NCBI GenBank assembly: GCA_963803155.1
Contig: CAWDMN010000074.1
Coordinates: 25,105-89,104, forward strand
DNA length: 64,000 nt
DNA from: CAWDMN01 sp963803155
Lineage (GTDB): Bacteria > Acidobacteriota > Terriglobia > Versatilivoradales > Versatilivoraceae
Direction of reading: 5' to 3'
Positions 28,355 through 36,820 of the stretch are shown here, in pieces. The notes beneath the pieces were generated by a model that searched no databases, had not been told where the DNA came from, and worked only from the letters and a program-made list of their open reading frames with translations. How positions within the stretch are numbered: the first letter of the stretch is position 1; the number at the start of each line of letters is the position of its first letter. Position numbers and translations under genes: made by a program.

Positions 28355-29098
28355 ATGACTTTAAAAAATCGGGGGCTGACCGATGGTTTGAACTTGTTGG
28401 AAGAAGAGATTCTTGCGATGTCCGGGGATCCCATGGAAAGACTCCGTCCGGATGGAGGATGCCGTGGGAACTGGGGACAACGGATTCTTTTCCATGGGGC
28501 TTCTCAAATTTTGCGACTGGCCCAGCAGGTGATGTACCGGCGATTGAACACATCCGGACAAGACCTCTGGATACTAGATGGGGCGAATGCTTTCGATCCG
28601 TTTTTGATTTCCTGGCAGGCACAAGAAGTGAAGGTGCGACCGGAAGACTATTTGCGCCGCGTTCGAATTTCGCGGAGTTTTACCGCCCATCAGATGCTCT
28701 CTTTGCTGCGTCACTTGACGAGGGATGAGACAGAACGGAGAAACCGCGATTACCTGTTGCTGGGGCCTTTAACTTCTTTTTATGACGAGAATGTCCCACT
28801 TTACGAAGCCCGCTCGTTGTTTCAGGTTTTCAGGCAGGAGCTAGATCGTCTGTCTGGAGGACAGGGAATCCTCTTGCTGGTTTGTCAACAGCCGGCGCTG
28901 ACCCACAAACGGCGGTTTGTCGGTCAGTTGGCGGAAATGGCCGATCAAATCTTTTGCTGTCAAGAAAAAGGCCATCGGTTGCTAGTGTTTCGAGAGAAAC
29001 GGAGGACGAAACAAGCGAAAGAAATTTTGTGCGAAGCGAAAAGTCCATCCATCCCGTTGGCTGCTCATCTTCTTTGCGATTTGCCACCTGATATCTGA
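28355..29098 (+). CDS. RecA/ImuA-like protein of a polymerase cassette
   Basis: A 247-residue protein resembling the RecA/RadA-fold core. It has a Walker-B-like strand DLWILDGANAFDP, the segment RVRISRSFTAHQMLSLLRHL, and a late strand GILLLVCQQPAL. No GxxxxGKT P-loop is visible where one is expected (RILFHGASQILRLAQQ), so ATP binding is doubtful, as in ImuA/SulA-type relatives. GAGGAG at 28336-28341 is best spaced for TTG 28349; ATG 28355, two codons later, is equally plausible. The ATG at 28286 lies inside the operator, upstream of any transcript start, and is rejected. It is first in the cassette ending with a B-family polymerase and may tether or load it. Confidence 0.7.
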   Translation: MTLKNRGLTDGLNLLEEEILAMSGDPMERLRPDGGCRGNWGQRILFHGASQILRLAQQVMYRRLNTSGQDLWILDGANAFDPFLISWQAQEVKVRPEDYLRRVRISRSFTAHQMLSLLRHLTRDETERRNRDYLLLGPLTSFYDENVPLYEARSLFQVFRQELDRLSGGQGILLLVCQQPALTHKRRFVGQLAEMADQIFCCQEKGHRLLVFREKRRTKQAKEILCEAKSPSIPLAAHLLCDLPPDI

Positions 29099-29153
29099 TA
29101 ACTGCTCGTTGTCCTTTGTGTGATGGACGGAAAGGGTATAAGAAGGAGGATTT

Positions 29154-29465
29154 ATGGGGCGTACAGTTTTAACTGCGACACAACTGATTCAAAAGATACA
29201 GGCGGAACATTGGGGCAAGTTTCGCCGGGCCTTGCGCCGGGAAGACCAGATGATTCTCGATCGTCTGTTCGATCGGGCCCAGTATCATGCCCACGCCATG
29301 GCGTATGCTTCCATGCCGATCCCCATGGAACCGATCCTGGTGGCTATGCTGATTGAATTGCAGCGGGATTTGCTCCGCTTGCAGGAGCGTGTGCCGGTTA
29401 TCGTTCAGTCGAACCCGCTTGCAGCTTTGCCGGATTGTACGGTCGAAAATGGATCGCATGGCTGA
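29154..29465 (+). CDS. Small helical protein of the PolB cassette (103 aa)
   Basis: I do not recognise the family. It is basic and helical in its first half (ATQLIQKIQAEHWGKFRRAL) with an amphipathic second half (LVAMLIELQRDLLRLQERV) that could form a helical hairpin or dimer. A strong AAGGAGG lies just before ATG 29154, so translation is well supported. It sits between the RecA-like and polymerase genes on the same strand, with short spacing, which implies a shared role such as bridging the two proteins or binding DNA. This is inference from position only. Confidence 0.7.
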   Translation: MGRTVLTATQLIQKIQAEHWGKFRRALRREDQMILDRLFDRAQYHAHAMAYASMPIPMEPILVAMLIELQRDLLRLQERVPVIVQSNPLAALPDCTVENGSHG

Positions 29466-29649
29466 AGCTAAGATAGGGAACTGCCGTGTGCAGTTGAATC
29501 TTGAATTGAAAATTGGGGGAGCCGCCAACTGTCGTAATGCGAAAGATGCACGTATGGTGGCGGCTTTTATGGACCTTTTGGTTGGAGAGCAAAAATGCCG
29601 CAGATTTCCGGCTGGCTATTCGACGCCTACCCAGGGCCCGGGGGAATGA
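29449..29649 (+). CDS. Small overlapping ORF before polB (66 aa)
   Basis: The frame starts at ATG 29449, inside the end of the 103-residue gene, and stops at 29649, inside the polymerase gene. It fills an otherwise empty 129-base gap. The product (containing CRVQLNLELKIGGAANC and ARMVAAFMDLLVGEQ) has codon choice like its neighbours and four cysteines. No strong ribosome site is seen; translational coupling is possible. It may be a real subunit or only the leader that sets polymerase translation. I know of no family match. Confidence 0.4.
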   Translation: MDRMAEAKIGNCRVQLNLELKIGGAANCRNAKDARMVAAFMDLLVGEQKCRRFPAGYSTPTQGPGE

Positions 29650-31925
29650 TCCTTTGGATTCTGGATGGCCAAGGTGGTATGCATCTGTGTCATCGGCCTT
29701 ATCATCCGGCCTTTTATCTGACAGGGCGGGCCAGTGAACTGAGTCCAACCATGCGTTGGCTGGAGAAGATGGGAGCGGCTATTCGTCTTGCCTGGGTGGA
29801 TAAGCGGGAATTTTATTCCAACGATATCCTGACTGCTTTGGAAGTGGAAGTGATCAATCCACTTCACTATGTGCCGCTGGTTCGCCGAGTTTTGCGCGGG
29901 AATCGTTCACTGGATCCGTGGACTTGCGATATTCCACTGCCGCAGCTTTTTTTCTATTCCTCCGGCCTCTTCCCTTCATGTCAAATCACCGCTGGAATCA
30001 ATCCGGAAAGGGAATTGATCGAGTACCAAGTCCACGACTCCCCGGCGGATACGGATTACGCCTTGCCCCCTTTGCGGGTTTTGGCGATTCGACCGGAAGG
30101 AGAGCGATATAATCCGGCCCATGGCCGCAGCCAGCCGCTAGTGTTGGAAATGGATGGGGAACAGACCGTTTGGGAAGAGACTGCCGTGGTGGAAGCGCTC
30201 ATCCGCATCTTGCGGCGTTACGATCCCCATTTGATTCTTACCGATTGGGGCGATTCGTTTATTTTGCCCCGCTTGTGGGAACTGGCGCGACGCCAGCACT
30301 TGAAAATTGATTTTGACCGCGAAAACCGCGGACACTTGCAGGGGCTGAAAGGCCGGAGCTATTTTAGTTATGGCAAAATTTTTTATGTGGCGCCGGAAAT
30401 CGATTTTCGGGGGCGCTGGCACATCGACCGGACCAACAGTTTTGTGATGCACGAAGCCGGGCTGGAGGGGTTGCTGGAATTGGCCCGTTTGGCCAAGATC
30501 CCTGTGCAGCGGCTGGCTCGGGTCAGCACCGGCACCTGTATTTCGGCCATGCAGCTGGAAGTGGCTTTACGGGAAAACTATCTGATCCCTTATCGGAAAT
30601 TTCAAGCGGAAGAATTTAAAACAGCCGAAGAGCTGTTAACGATCGACAAGGGAGGCCTTACTTTTCAGCCGGTTCCGGGTATGCATGAAAACGTGGCGGA
30701 ACTGGATTTTGCCAGCATGTATCCCAGCATTATGGTTCAATATAACTTGAGTCCGGAAACTCTGAATTGCCACTGTTGTCCGGAGGCGCCGCGGGTTCCT
30801 GAAACACTCTATCGGGTTTGCCAGAAAAGAGCGGGCCTGATTCCCCAGACGCTGAAAACCGTGCTGGCCAAGCGATTGGAGTACAAGCGCCAGAAGAAGA
30901 CCGCTCCGAACCCGGAGCAACGCCGGACAGCAAACCTTCGCCAGTGTGCCTTGAAATGGATGCTCGTCACCTGTTTTGGTTATCTGGGTTATAAAAACGC
31001 CCGATTTGGCAAGATTGAGGCCCACGAGAGCACCACGGCCATTGGCCGCGAAATGCTCCTGCGGGCCAAGGAACTGGTGGAACCTCGCGGTTTCCGGCTG
31101 ATTCATGCCTTGACGGATTCTCTCTGGATCACCCAGCCCGGCATCACACCTCTGGAATACGAGCGGTTGGCGGAGGAAATTGGGCGGGAACTTGACCTGT
31201 CCATCAGTTTGGAGGGGATCTTTCATTGGATCAACTTCGTTCCTTCGCGGCAGAATCCGGACAAGCCGGTGCCGAACCGTTATTTTGGTGTTTATGAAGA
31301 CGGTGAATTTAAACTGCGCGGCATTGAAGTCCGCCGTTCTGACAGCCCCCGTTTTGTCCAGCGGACACAGGCGGGAATGCTGGCCTTGTGGAAGAGTTGC
31401 CAAAATTTGAAAGAGTGCTCCGATCAAATTCCTGCTTTGCTGGACCGGTTGCTAGAGGCAGTGGATGACTTGCGGAATGGGCGAGTCCCTTTTGAAGATC
31501 TGGTGCTCAGCCGGCGACTCAGCCGCGCCCCCGATTCCTATGAAAAAGCCAGCATCGAAGCCATTGCCAGCCAGCAACTCTGCAGCCGAGGGATGGTACT
31601 GCAGCCCGGAGAACGGATTCAACTGGTTTACCTGAATGCCCGGTCACGTGTGCCGGGTGAAAAAGTTCGTGCCTACACGCTGCTGGATGGCGCCTGTTGC
31701 TACGATGTGGAGAAATACACGGAACTGCTCTGCAAAGCCGCCGAATCGTTGCTGATCCACTTCGGCTGGGATGCGGGGCGTCTGCGGGAATTCGTACAAT
31801 CCTCCTTCACGCCGGTTTTTCGGGAAATCCCTTTCGGCCAGACAGAAAAATCCCGCACCCCAAAAACAAGCGAAGTCGCTCCCGTTCCTAATTTTTTTGC
31901 GGCGATTGAGCCAGCGGTAATATAA
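29595..31925 (+). CDS. Family B DNA polymerase with degenerate proofreading site
   Basis: A 776-residue PolB-type polymerase. Motif A is intact (ELDFASMYPSIM, Asp371). Motif B is variant (LKWMLVTCFGYLGY, about 453-466, lacking the usual Asn-Ser-x-Tyr). Motif C reads HALTDS (Asp508) instead of YGDTDS, keeping the catalytic second Asp but losing the first. In the exonuclease domain the expected Exo I DxE is not found and Exo II reads DWGDSFI (217-223) instead of NxxxFD, so proofreading is probably absent. Altered motifs of this kind are known for PolB2-type enzymes, linked in archaea to damage bypass. GGAG sits 7 bases before ATG 29595. It is the last gene of the cassette controlled at 28270. 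Confidence 0.9.
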   Translation: MPQISGWLFDAYPGPGGMILWILDGQGGMHLCHRPYHPAFYLTGRASELSPTMRWLEKMGAAIRLAWVDKREFYSNDILTALEVEVINPLHYVPLVRRVLRGNRSLDPWTCDIPLPQLFFYSSGLFPSCQITAGINPERELIEYQVHDSPADTDYALPPLRVLAIRPEGERYNPAHGRSQPLVLEMDGEQTVWEETAVVEALIRILRRYDPHLILTDWGDSFILPRLWELARRQHLKIDFDRENRGHLQGLKGRSYFSYGKIFYVAPEIDFRGRWHIDRTNSFVMHEAGLEGLLELARLAKIPVQRLARVSTGTCISAMQLEVALRENYLIPYRKFQAEEFKTAEELLTIDKGGLTFQPVPGMHENVAELDFASMYPSIMVQYNLSPETLNCHCCPEAPRVPETLYRVCQKRAGLIPQTLKTVLAKRLEYKRQKKTAPNPEQRRTANLRQCALKWMLVTCFGYLGYKNARFGKIEAHESTTAIGREMLLRAKELVEPRGFRLIHALTDSLWITQPGITPLEYERLAEEIGRELDLSISLEGIFHWINFVPSRQNPDKPVPNRYFGVYEDGEFKLRGIEVRRSDSPRFVQRTQAGMLALWKSCQNLKECSDQIPALLDRLLEAVDDLRNGRVPFEDLVLSRRLSRAPDSYEKASIEAIASQQLCSRGMVLQPGERIQLVYLNARSRVPGEKVRAYTLLDGACCYDVEKYTELLCKAAESLLIHFGWDAGRLREFVQSSFTPVFREIPFGQTEKSRTPKTSEVAPVPNFFAAIEPAVI

Positions 31926-32074
31926 AATTTTGCCGGGCGTTTTAATGGGTGGCAGCCACTTCACGCCCTAGGGCGCATCGCAGGATTCCAGGGCGGTAAT
32001 CCGTCTTGACGATCAAAATGGTGGGTAAATGAGTCAAGCTTTTGTAATGCGTGGCTTCTTTGAAGTGTCCAGGG

Positions 32075-32096
32075 GCCAGGATTCAGGAGTCAGGAA
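32075..32096 (+). repeat. Short repeat like the arms of the 36520 element
   Basis: GCCAGGATTCAGGAGTCAGG resembles the CAGAATTCAGTAGTCAGAAT arm of the mobile element at 36520-36702. No opposite arm is found here, so it is probably a decayed solo end. The rest of 31926-32207 shows nothing I can support. Confidence 0.35.
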
Positions 32097-32207
32097 AGGA
32101 GTGCAACTTTTTTCTGGTTGCCGAGATCGTCTACTGCCTATTGACCACGGCGAGGCTGCGCCTCAGATCGCCATTCGGGGTGCAATTAAAAGTGAGAGAA
32201 TAATGAA

Positions 32208-32588
32208 TCAATCACTAGGAGGTATCAGCAAAGAATTGATTGCATCCATCAATTCCTGCCGAGCGAAAGGTTTGGAAAGTGTGGCGTGGGCGCCCAGGCG
32301 CCGGGCGGCGATCAAATAATCGGTGTGGGAAATGCGGCCGCCACCGGAAATGGCGATGATTTTTACTTGGGGAAGTTTATTGCGGATCTCCATAATTACT
32401 TCCAGGCCATCTTTTTCCGGCATCAGGACATCGGTGACAATCAGGTCAATGTCGGAATGCTTCTGGTACAGGCGGGTCGCTTCCATTCCATCCGAGGCCA
32501 CTAATACGTTGTGGCCATTGTGTTCCAGCATCTGCTGCAGCATAAGGCGTAGCATGGAATCGTCTTCTATCACAAGGATCCGCGCCAT
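32208..32588 (-). CDS. Single-domain response regulator (CheY-like)
   Basis: A 126-residue stand-alone receiver domain. It has the acidic pair IEDD near the N-terminus, the phosphoacceptor in LIVTDVLMP, the Ser of IAISGGG and the Lys of LSKPF, so all catalytic receiver residues are present. No output domain is attached; it would act by binding a partner, as CheY or Spo0F do. AAGGAGAAGG precedes ATG (ending 32588), so this start is preferred to a longer one at 32621. No cognate kinase lies next to it. Confidence 0.9.
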   Translation of the reverse strand: MARILVIEDDSMLRLMLQQMLEHNGHNVLVASDGMEATRLYQKHSDIDLIVTDVLMPEKDGLEVIMEIRNKLPQVKIIAISGGGRISHTDYLIAARRLGAHATLSKPFARQELMDAINSLLIPPSD

Positions 32589-32726
32589 TAGACCTTCTCC
32601 TTTAAATTGTCGCCGAGCCAATTTTCCCCAAAGCCTCTAGAACAAGCTAAATCGCATGTATTATACCGTGAAGAAGGAAAAGCATTTATATTTTTCTTTG
32701 GCCGGAAAACCAGCCCTTTAGCCCTA

Positions 32727-34904
32727 TCACGCGTCCAGTATTAACAAGCAAACCAGGATGCCTATTCCGTAGGTTGTCCAGGAAAGGCCTAAAATTGGGA
32801 TAAACCAAAAGCTGCCCAGCAGCGATGCGGCGGCTCCTCCAATTACATCGGCGGAATAGAGTGGAGATATAAGCTTTTTTTGATTGCTTTTAGGTTCGAA
32901 ACTGGCAAAAGCAAAAAGAGCCGAAGCCAGCGCCGCTCCCAGAAATTGAAGACTGCCAGCCAAAACGAGGTTCGCTTGTACGCCTGCATGAATGGCTCCC
33001 CCCGTAGCGAAAGAAAATGCGGCCATGAGAAGGACCACGATTGGCAAAAAAGCTCGCTTGTAAAAAGGAATCGGACCACTTCTATCCGCGTAGCGGTCCA
33101 CCACCCAGGCTCCCAGGGTAAGCCCGAGCATATAGCAAGTCAAAAGAATTCCCATATCCTGATATAGGATGCCGCTCTTGACTTGATAATAGAGGAATAA
33201 GACGGTTTCCAAGGCCATCCCAGAAAATCCCGCAATGCCGGCCAGTAACAGACGCTTGGCCCATCGGTGAAACCGGCACAAGAAAAAAAGTACGACAAGA
33301 TTGAACAAAAATACCATTGACCATATGCCTGGCGTAAATGTCGCGGGGAAAAGTGTATTAACGTCCTGATGCATCAGTGAAGGAAAGAATTTGGATAACC
33401 AAAGCAGAAGAGTGAACTCATAGACGACGGGCTTTTCATCCAGATTTGGGGGCGCTGGCGTGGCCTTTATGGTGGCGGCAATCTCAGCCACCCGGTCATT
33501 GGTATATAAATATTGAATGTAAGGCCGGGTTAGCGCACGAGGAGTGAGCTTGCGGCTTTCCATTCGGTCAATGAGAATTTCTGGGACCTCCGGGAGTCTT
33601 TGATTGGAGGCAACAATGTAATTGGTATCGCCGGGCAAAATGAGGTTGTGCGAAAATACTTCCCCCAACGCCCGGCAGATGCTGGCATTGCGCAGACGCA
33701 ACGCGGGAGTCCAGTAATTTTCCAGGGACCGGAGGCGGAATGCGATCACGCCGGAAGGATTGAGGCGGCGAGAGCATTGTTCAAAAAAATCGCGCGTGTA
33801 GAAACGGTTGGCCTGCCCGGAGGAGGGCTCCCCCATGCCAACCAAAATAAGATCGTAGGGCTCAGCGCTTTTCAAAAAGTGACGCGGATCTTCGAATATT
33901 ATTCTGACGAGGTGAGATTTGAACGGAACAAGAAACGATGGAGGGAGATGCCGGCTCACAAGACGATACATCCTCTCATTCACTTCCACATAGTCGATTC
34001 TCAAAGGATGATGCTTCAGAACCTCGCCCACCAAGCCTTCCAGCCCGCCGCCCAGAATCAGGATCTTATTCGGCAACGGATGCTGCAGCGCCGCGAGTTG
34101 AGCGAAAACTTCCGCGCCATAACCTTCAGTTTCAAACCAGAAAACATCATTTTCATAAACAGACACCTGTCCGGAACTTCGCGTCAAAGTAATTCTTCCA
34201 TAAGGAGTGTCCTGACTATCCAGCAAAGCAGTGTGGTTCCATGAAGTCATCCACCAGTCGATTGGAGGGACATACATCAAAGCGCCGCACAGCAAAAGGA
34301 AAATCAAGGAATATACAAAAATCCCGTAGAAAGGAAAAGGGCGTTTCAAAAGGATGAATGCTGCTCCCAGACCGGCTAGGCTGCACCAAAGCGCGAGGGC
34401 CCAATTGGGCATCCCGAATCGCAACATCAATGATGAAGTCAATCCACCCAAGGCGCCTCCAAGACTCTCCACGGCATATGCGGAGGCCAGGGAGCGGCCA
34501 TGGTCGGCAAAAAGACGGGCGGCGCGCTGGAAGAGAAGGCCGAGCAGCGCACTAATCGGCAACAAGCTGATCAGAATTACCGCCATTTGCTGGGGGAAGT
34601 CCAGGTATGCTCCTGGAATTCCCGCCATGAGCTGGCGCGCATCCCGGATGAAAATGATGTCAAGAGGGAATAGGAACGAGAAACCGCAGAAGAGAGCACT
34701 CAAGGCGCGGCAGGAGCTGCTTCCGAGCCAATGTCCCCCAACAGTTCCCAACGCTGTCCAAAGCAGCCAAGCCCCCAATGCTAGCAGATAAATCAACTCA
34801 ACGCCGTAAAGAGTTACGCTCAGCTCGCGCAGAAGGATTACCTGAGCGAGGATCGAAATGAAACCGATCATGAACAATGGCAGGAAGGAGAAGGATCGGA
34901 TCAT
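32727..34904 (-). CDS. Membrane-embedded spermidine-synthase-like protein
   Basis: About 725 residues: an N-terminal block of roughly seven transmembrane helices (FMIGFISILAQVILLRELS and on), a soluble Rossmann methyltransferase-fold domain like spermidine synthase (ILILGGGLEGLVGEVLKH, YVEVNERMYRLVSRHLP, YDLILVGMGEPSSGQANRFY), and a C-terminal block of about seven more helices. The soluble domain keeps GxGG and the Asp/Glu-type cofactor residues, but DxPxP is replaced by GMGEP, so canonical aminopropyl transfer is uncertain. The start overlaps the end of the Memo-AMMECR1 gene; three in-frame starts (34940 TTG, 34922, 34904) are possible, and I chose the one just before the first helix. Coupling to the AmmeMemoRadiSam genes looks real. 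Confidence 0.78.
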   Translation of the reverse strand: MIRSFSFLPLFMIGFISILAQVILLRELSVTLYGVELIYLLALGAWLLWTALGTVGGHWLGSSSCRALSALFCGFSFLFPLDIIFIRDARQLMAGIPGAYLDFPQQMAVILISLLPISALLGLLFQRAARLFADHGRSLASAYAVESLGGALGGLTSSLMLRFGMPNWALALWCSLAGLGAAFILLKRPFPFYGIFVYSLIFLLLCGALMYVPPIDWWMTSWNHTALLDSQDTPYGRITLTRSSGQVSVYENDVFWFETEGYGAEVFAQLAALQHPLPNKILILGGGLEGLVGEVLKHHPLRIDYVEVNERMYRLVSRHLPPSFLVPFKSHLVRIIFEDPRHFLKSAEPYDLILVGMGEPSSGQANRFYTRDFFEQCSRRLNPSGVIAFRLRSLENYWTPALRLRNASICRALGEVFSHNLILPGDTNYIVASNQRLPEVPEILIDRMESRKLTPRALTRPYIQYLYTNDRVAEIAATIKATPAPPNLDEKPVVYEFTLLLWLSKFFPSLMHQDVNTLFPATFTPGIWSMVFLFNLVVLFFLCRFHRWAKRLLLAGIAGFSGMALETVLFLYYQVKSGILYQDMGILLTCYMLGLTLGAWVVDRYADRSGPIPFYKRAFLPIVVLLMAAFSFATGGAIHAGVQANLVLAGSLQFLGAALASALFAFASFEPKSNQKKLISPLYSADVIGGAAASLLGSFWFIPILGLSWTTYGIGILVCLLILDA

Positions 34905-34905
34905 T

Positions 34906-36429
34906 CTATTCGTGAAAAACATCGGCCTGAAAGACTTCAAATTTGGCGCCTTCTTTCCATGCCTCCGCGGGCAATCCAGCTTTCAGGCTAAGCTGAGCCA
35001 ACATTTCCTCGCGGCTCCACCCCTGTTCCTTGGCTACTTGGGGTAGGAAGACCGCTGAATGTCCGCTCTTGGTGAGGACAACCCCATCGCGCCCCAAGAC
35101 GATTTCCGAAGCTTTGGATATTGGATGGAGTGGTGTCAGTACCGAAATTTCAATTTCAAGATGCGGCAATTCTTCGGGTTGAACGGCGGTAAATCGACGG
35201 TCATTAAAAGCCGCCTGAAGGGCCATTGCACCCACGAGACGGCAGAGCGGCCCCTCTGCAACCAGGTTTCCGATGCAGCCGCGCAGATTGCCATTTTTCT
35301 TTAGTGTTACGAAGGCACCCCGGACCTGATAGAGCCGGGGATCGAAACCCCGCGGTATCGGGACTGTTTCAGTATCGAAATATAGTCGTAATGTCTGACG
35401 GGCAAACGTCAAGAGGGCTTTTTTGTCGGCGGGCTGAAAGGGGATTTCGTTTTTGGAGGGTTGGACAAACTCCAGACCAGACAGGTCCGGACGACCGGGC
35501 CCGGGGAAGATGGCTACAGAGCCATATCCGACCACACGATCCGGCTGGCCCATGAGGGTATCCCCCGAATTGGCATAGCTGATCACACGTCCATGAGCAG
35601 CGCCCATTGCTTTTGCCATGGCGAGTGCAACCATGATGGGTGCTTCACCACAGGCCTCCGTGACCAAATTGGGGATTCCGCCCTTCATCCCCTGCTCAAG
35701 AGCTTCCTGAAACATTCCTGGGTCGAGCCGCAGCATTGCTTTTAAGGTTTCGGGATCAGCCCGCCGTGCCCCTTCCATAGAAGGATAATGGGAAAGATCA
35801 GAGCTGGCCACAATCAGCGCTTTGCGGTCTTTGAGAGCGGTTATCAGAATTTTTCCAAATCGCGTACAAAGGGCCAGATCGGGAGCGCCCACGACTGCGG
35901 GCACAATTCGGGCCTTGGGAAAGACCGTCTGTAGAAACGGCACTTGAACCTCGATGGAATGTTCCCGCGCGTGGGGCTGTGCATCGGCAATACAATCGGG
36001 ACTCTCCTTTAATAGACGTTGGATGACTTCCTGGTCAACCGGCGCGGAGCCTAGAGGGGTCTTGAAGGCAGTTGCGGGCGAAAGTGCGATTTTGCGGAAT
36101 CCAGGCACCGAGTGGTTTGTCCCCAGTATCACGATAGTGTCGTAAGGAGTCCCGGCAGCCTGACGAAAAGCATCAGCGGCAATTTGCCCCGAATAGATGT
36201 AACCTGCATGAGGGACCACGATTGCAATTGGAGATTCCTCTTTCGGGGGTAGGGCATTCTGCATGAATTGATCAATCGCTCTTCGCAGGGTTGTGGCATC
36301 ACCTGGGTAAAACTGGTTGGCCACTGCGGGGGGGCGGACTGAAGATTCTTCCCCCAGGACGGAGAGAGAATTCGATTTGCATCCGGACAAGAACAATCCC
36401 AACAACAACAGGAATCTGAAGATTCGCAT
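34906..36429 (-). CDS. Memo-AMMECR1 fusion (AmmeMemoRadiSam A+B), predicted lipoprotein
   Basis: A 507-residue fusion. Residues 1-17 are a lipoprotein signal (LLLLGLFLSGC, lipobox LSGC, Cys17). Residues about 30-310 are a Memo domain with its metal-site-like residues in VVPHAGYIYSGQ, GTNHSVPG, ASSDLSHYPS and EACGEAP. Residues about 320-505 are an AMMECR1 domain with LRGCIGNL and the EIEISVLTPL strand. The Memo, AMMECR1 and radical SAM proteins co-occur across bacteria and archaea as the AmmeMemoRadiSam system; its chemistry is still poorly defined. Finding the fused protein with a lipoprotein signal points to the outer face of the cytoplasmic membrane or the periplasm. It is translated just before the spermidine-synthase-like gene. 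Confidence 0.9.
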   Translation of the reverse strand: MRIFRFLLLLGLFLSGCKSNSLSVLGEESSVRPPAVANQFYPGDATTLRRAIDQFMQNALPPKEESPIAIVVPHAGYIYSGQIAADAFRQAAGTPYDTIVILGTNHSVPGFRKIALSPATAFKTPLGSAPVDQEVIQRLLKESPDCIADAQPHAREHSIEVQVPFLQTVFPKARIVPAVVGAPDLALCTRFGKILITALKDRKALIVASSDLSHYPSMEGARRADPETLKAMLRLDPGMFQEALEQGMKGGIPNLVTEACGEAPIMVALAMAKAMGAAHGRVISYANSGDTLMGQPDRVVGYGSVAIFPGPGRPDLSGLEFVQPSKNEIPFQPADKKALLTFARQTLRLYFDTETVPIPRGFDPRLYQVRGAFVTLKKNGNLRGCIGNLVAEGPLCRLVGAMALQAAFNDRRFTAVQPEELPHLEIEISVLTPLHPISKASEIVLGRDGVVLTKSGHSAVFLPQVAKEQGWSREEMLAQLSLKAGLPAEAWKEGAKFEVFQADVFHE

Positions 36430-36519
36430 GGGGCACCTTTTCGCTGGAAATCAGCAGAATTTAATTTCCACACGGAAGCCAATTTACGCGAGCCGCCAAA
36501 GTCGACAATTTGAATTAAG

Positions 36520-36702
36520 GTAACTACTCCGGTTGTAGCCAGAAGCCAGAATTCAGTAGTCAGAATGAACACGCCGACAACGAGATTTGATGCCTTTGTG
36601 GCGTGGCAAAAGGCTCATAAGTTTTTGGCGCAATCTTTTAGAGGACTATTCGTAGGCCATTCCGGATTCTGACTCCTGAATTCTGTCTACCTGAGTAGTT
36701 AC
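36520..36702. mobile_element. 183-bp element with terminal inverted repeats and 8-bp target duplication
   Basis: The ends GTAACTACTC (36520-36529) and GAGTAGTTAC (36693-36702) are perfect inverted repeats. They are bounded on both sides by the direct repeat GAATTAAG (36512-36519 and 36703-36710), as a target-site duplication would be. Inside, a second inverted pair, CAGAATTCAGTAGTCAGAAT (36547-36566) and its 19/20 complement (36666-36685), extends the ends. The element carries the start of a four-helix-bundle gene. It looks like a MITE-type element moved in trans. Confidence 0.75.
36565..36672 (+). pseudogene. Truncated four-helix-bundle (23S rRNA IVP/S23-like) gene
   Basis: A 35-codon frame starting ATG 36565 contains FDAFVAWQKAHKFLAQSF, which matches the conserved N-terminal helix of four-helix-bundle proteins (the 23S rRNA intervening-sequence, or S23, family). 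Full members are about 115-125 residues; here the frame stops inside the right-hand arm of the surrounding element. The coding part appears to have been deleted internally, leaving both ends of the element. Confidence 0.6.
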
Positions 36703-36820
36703 GAATTAAGAATTAAAGCACCAATTTGGTCAATCCCGATAGGCGCGAGAAGTTCCGTGAGACCTGCATTCTCTGACTATTTTCCTGAATGGAATATGCC
36801 TCTCAAGCAATCGAGCCGGA

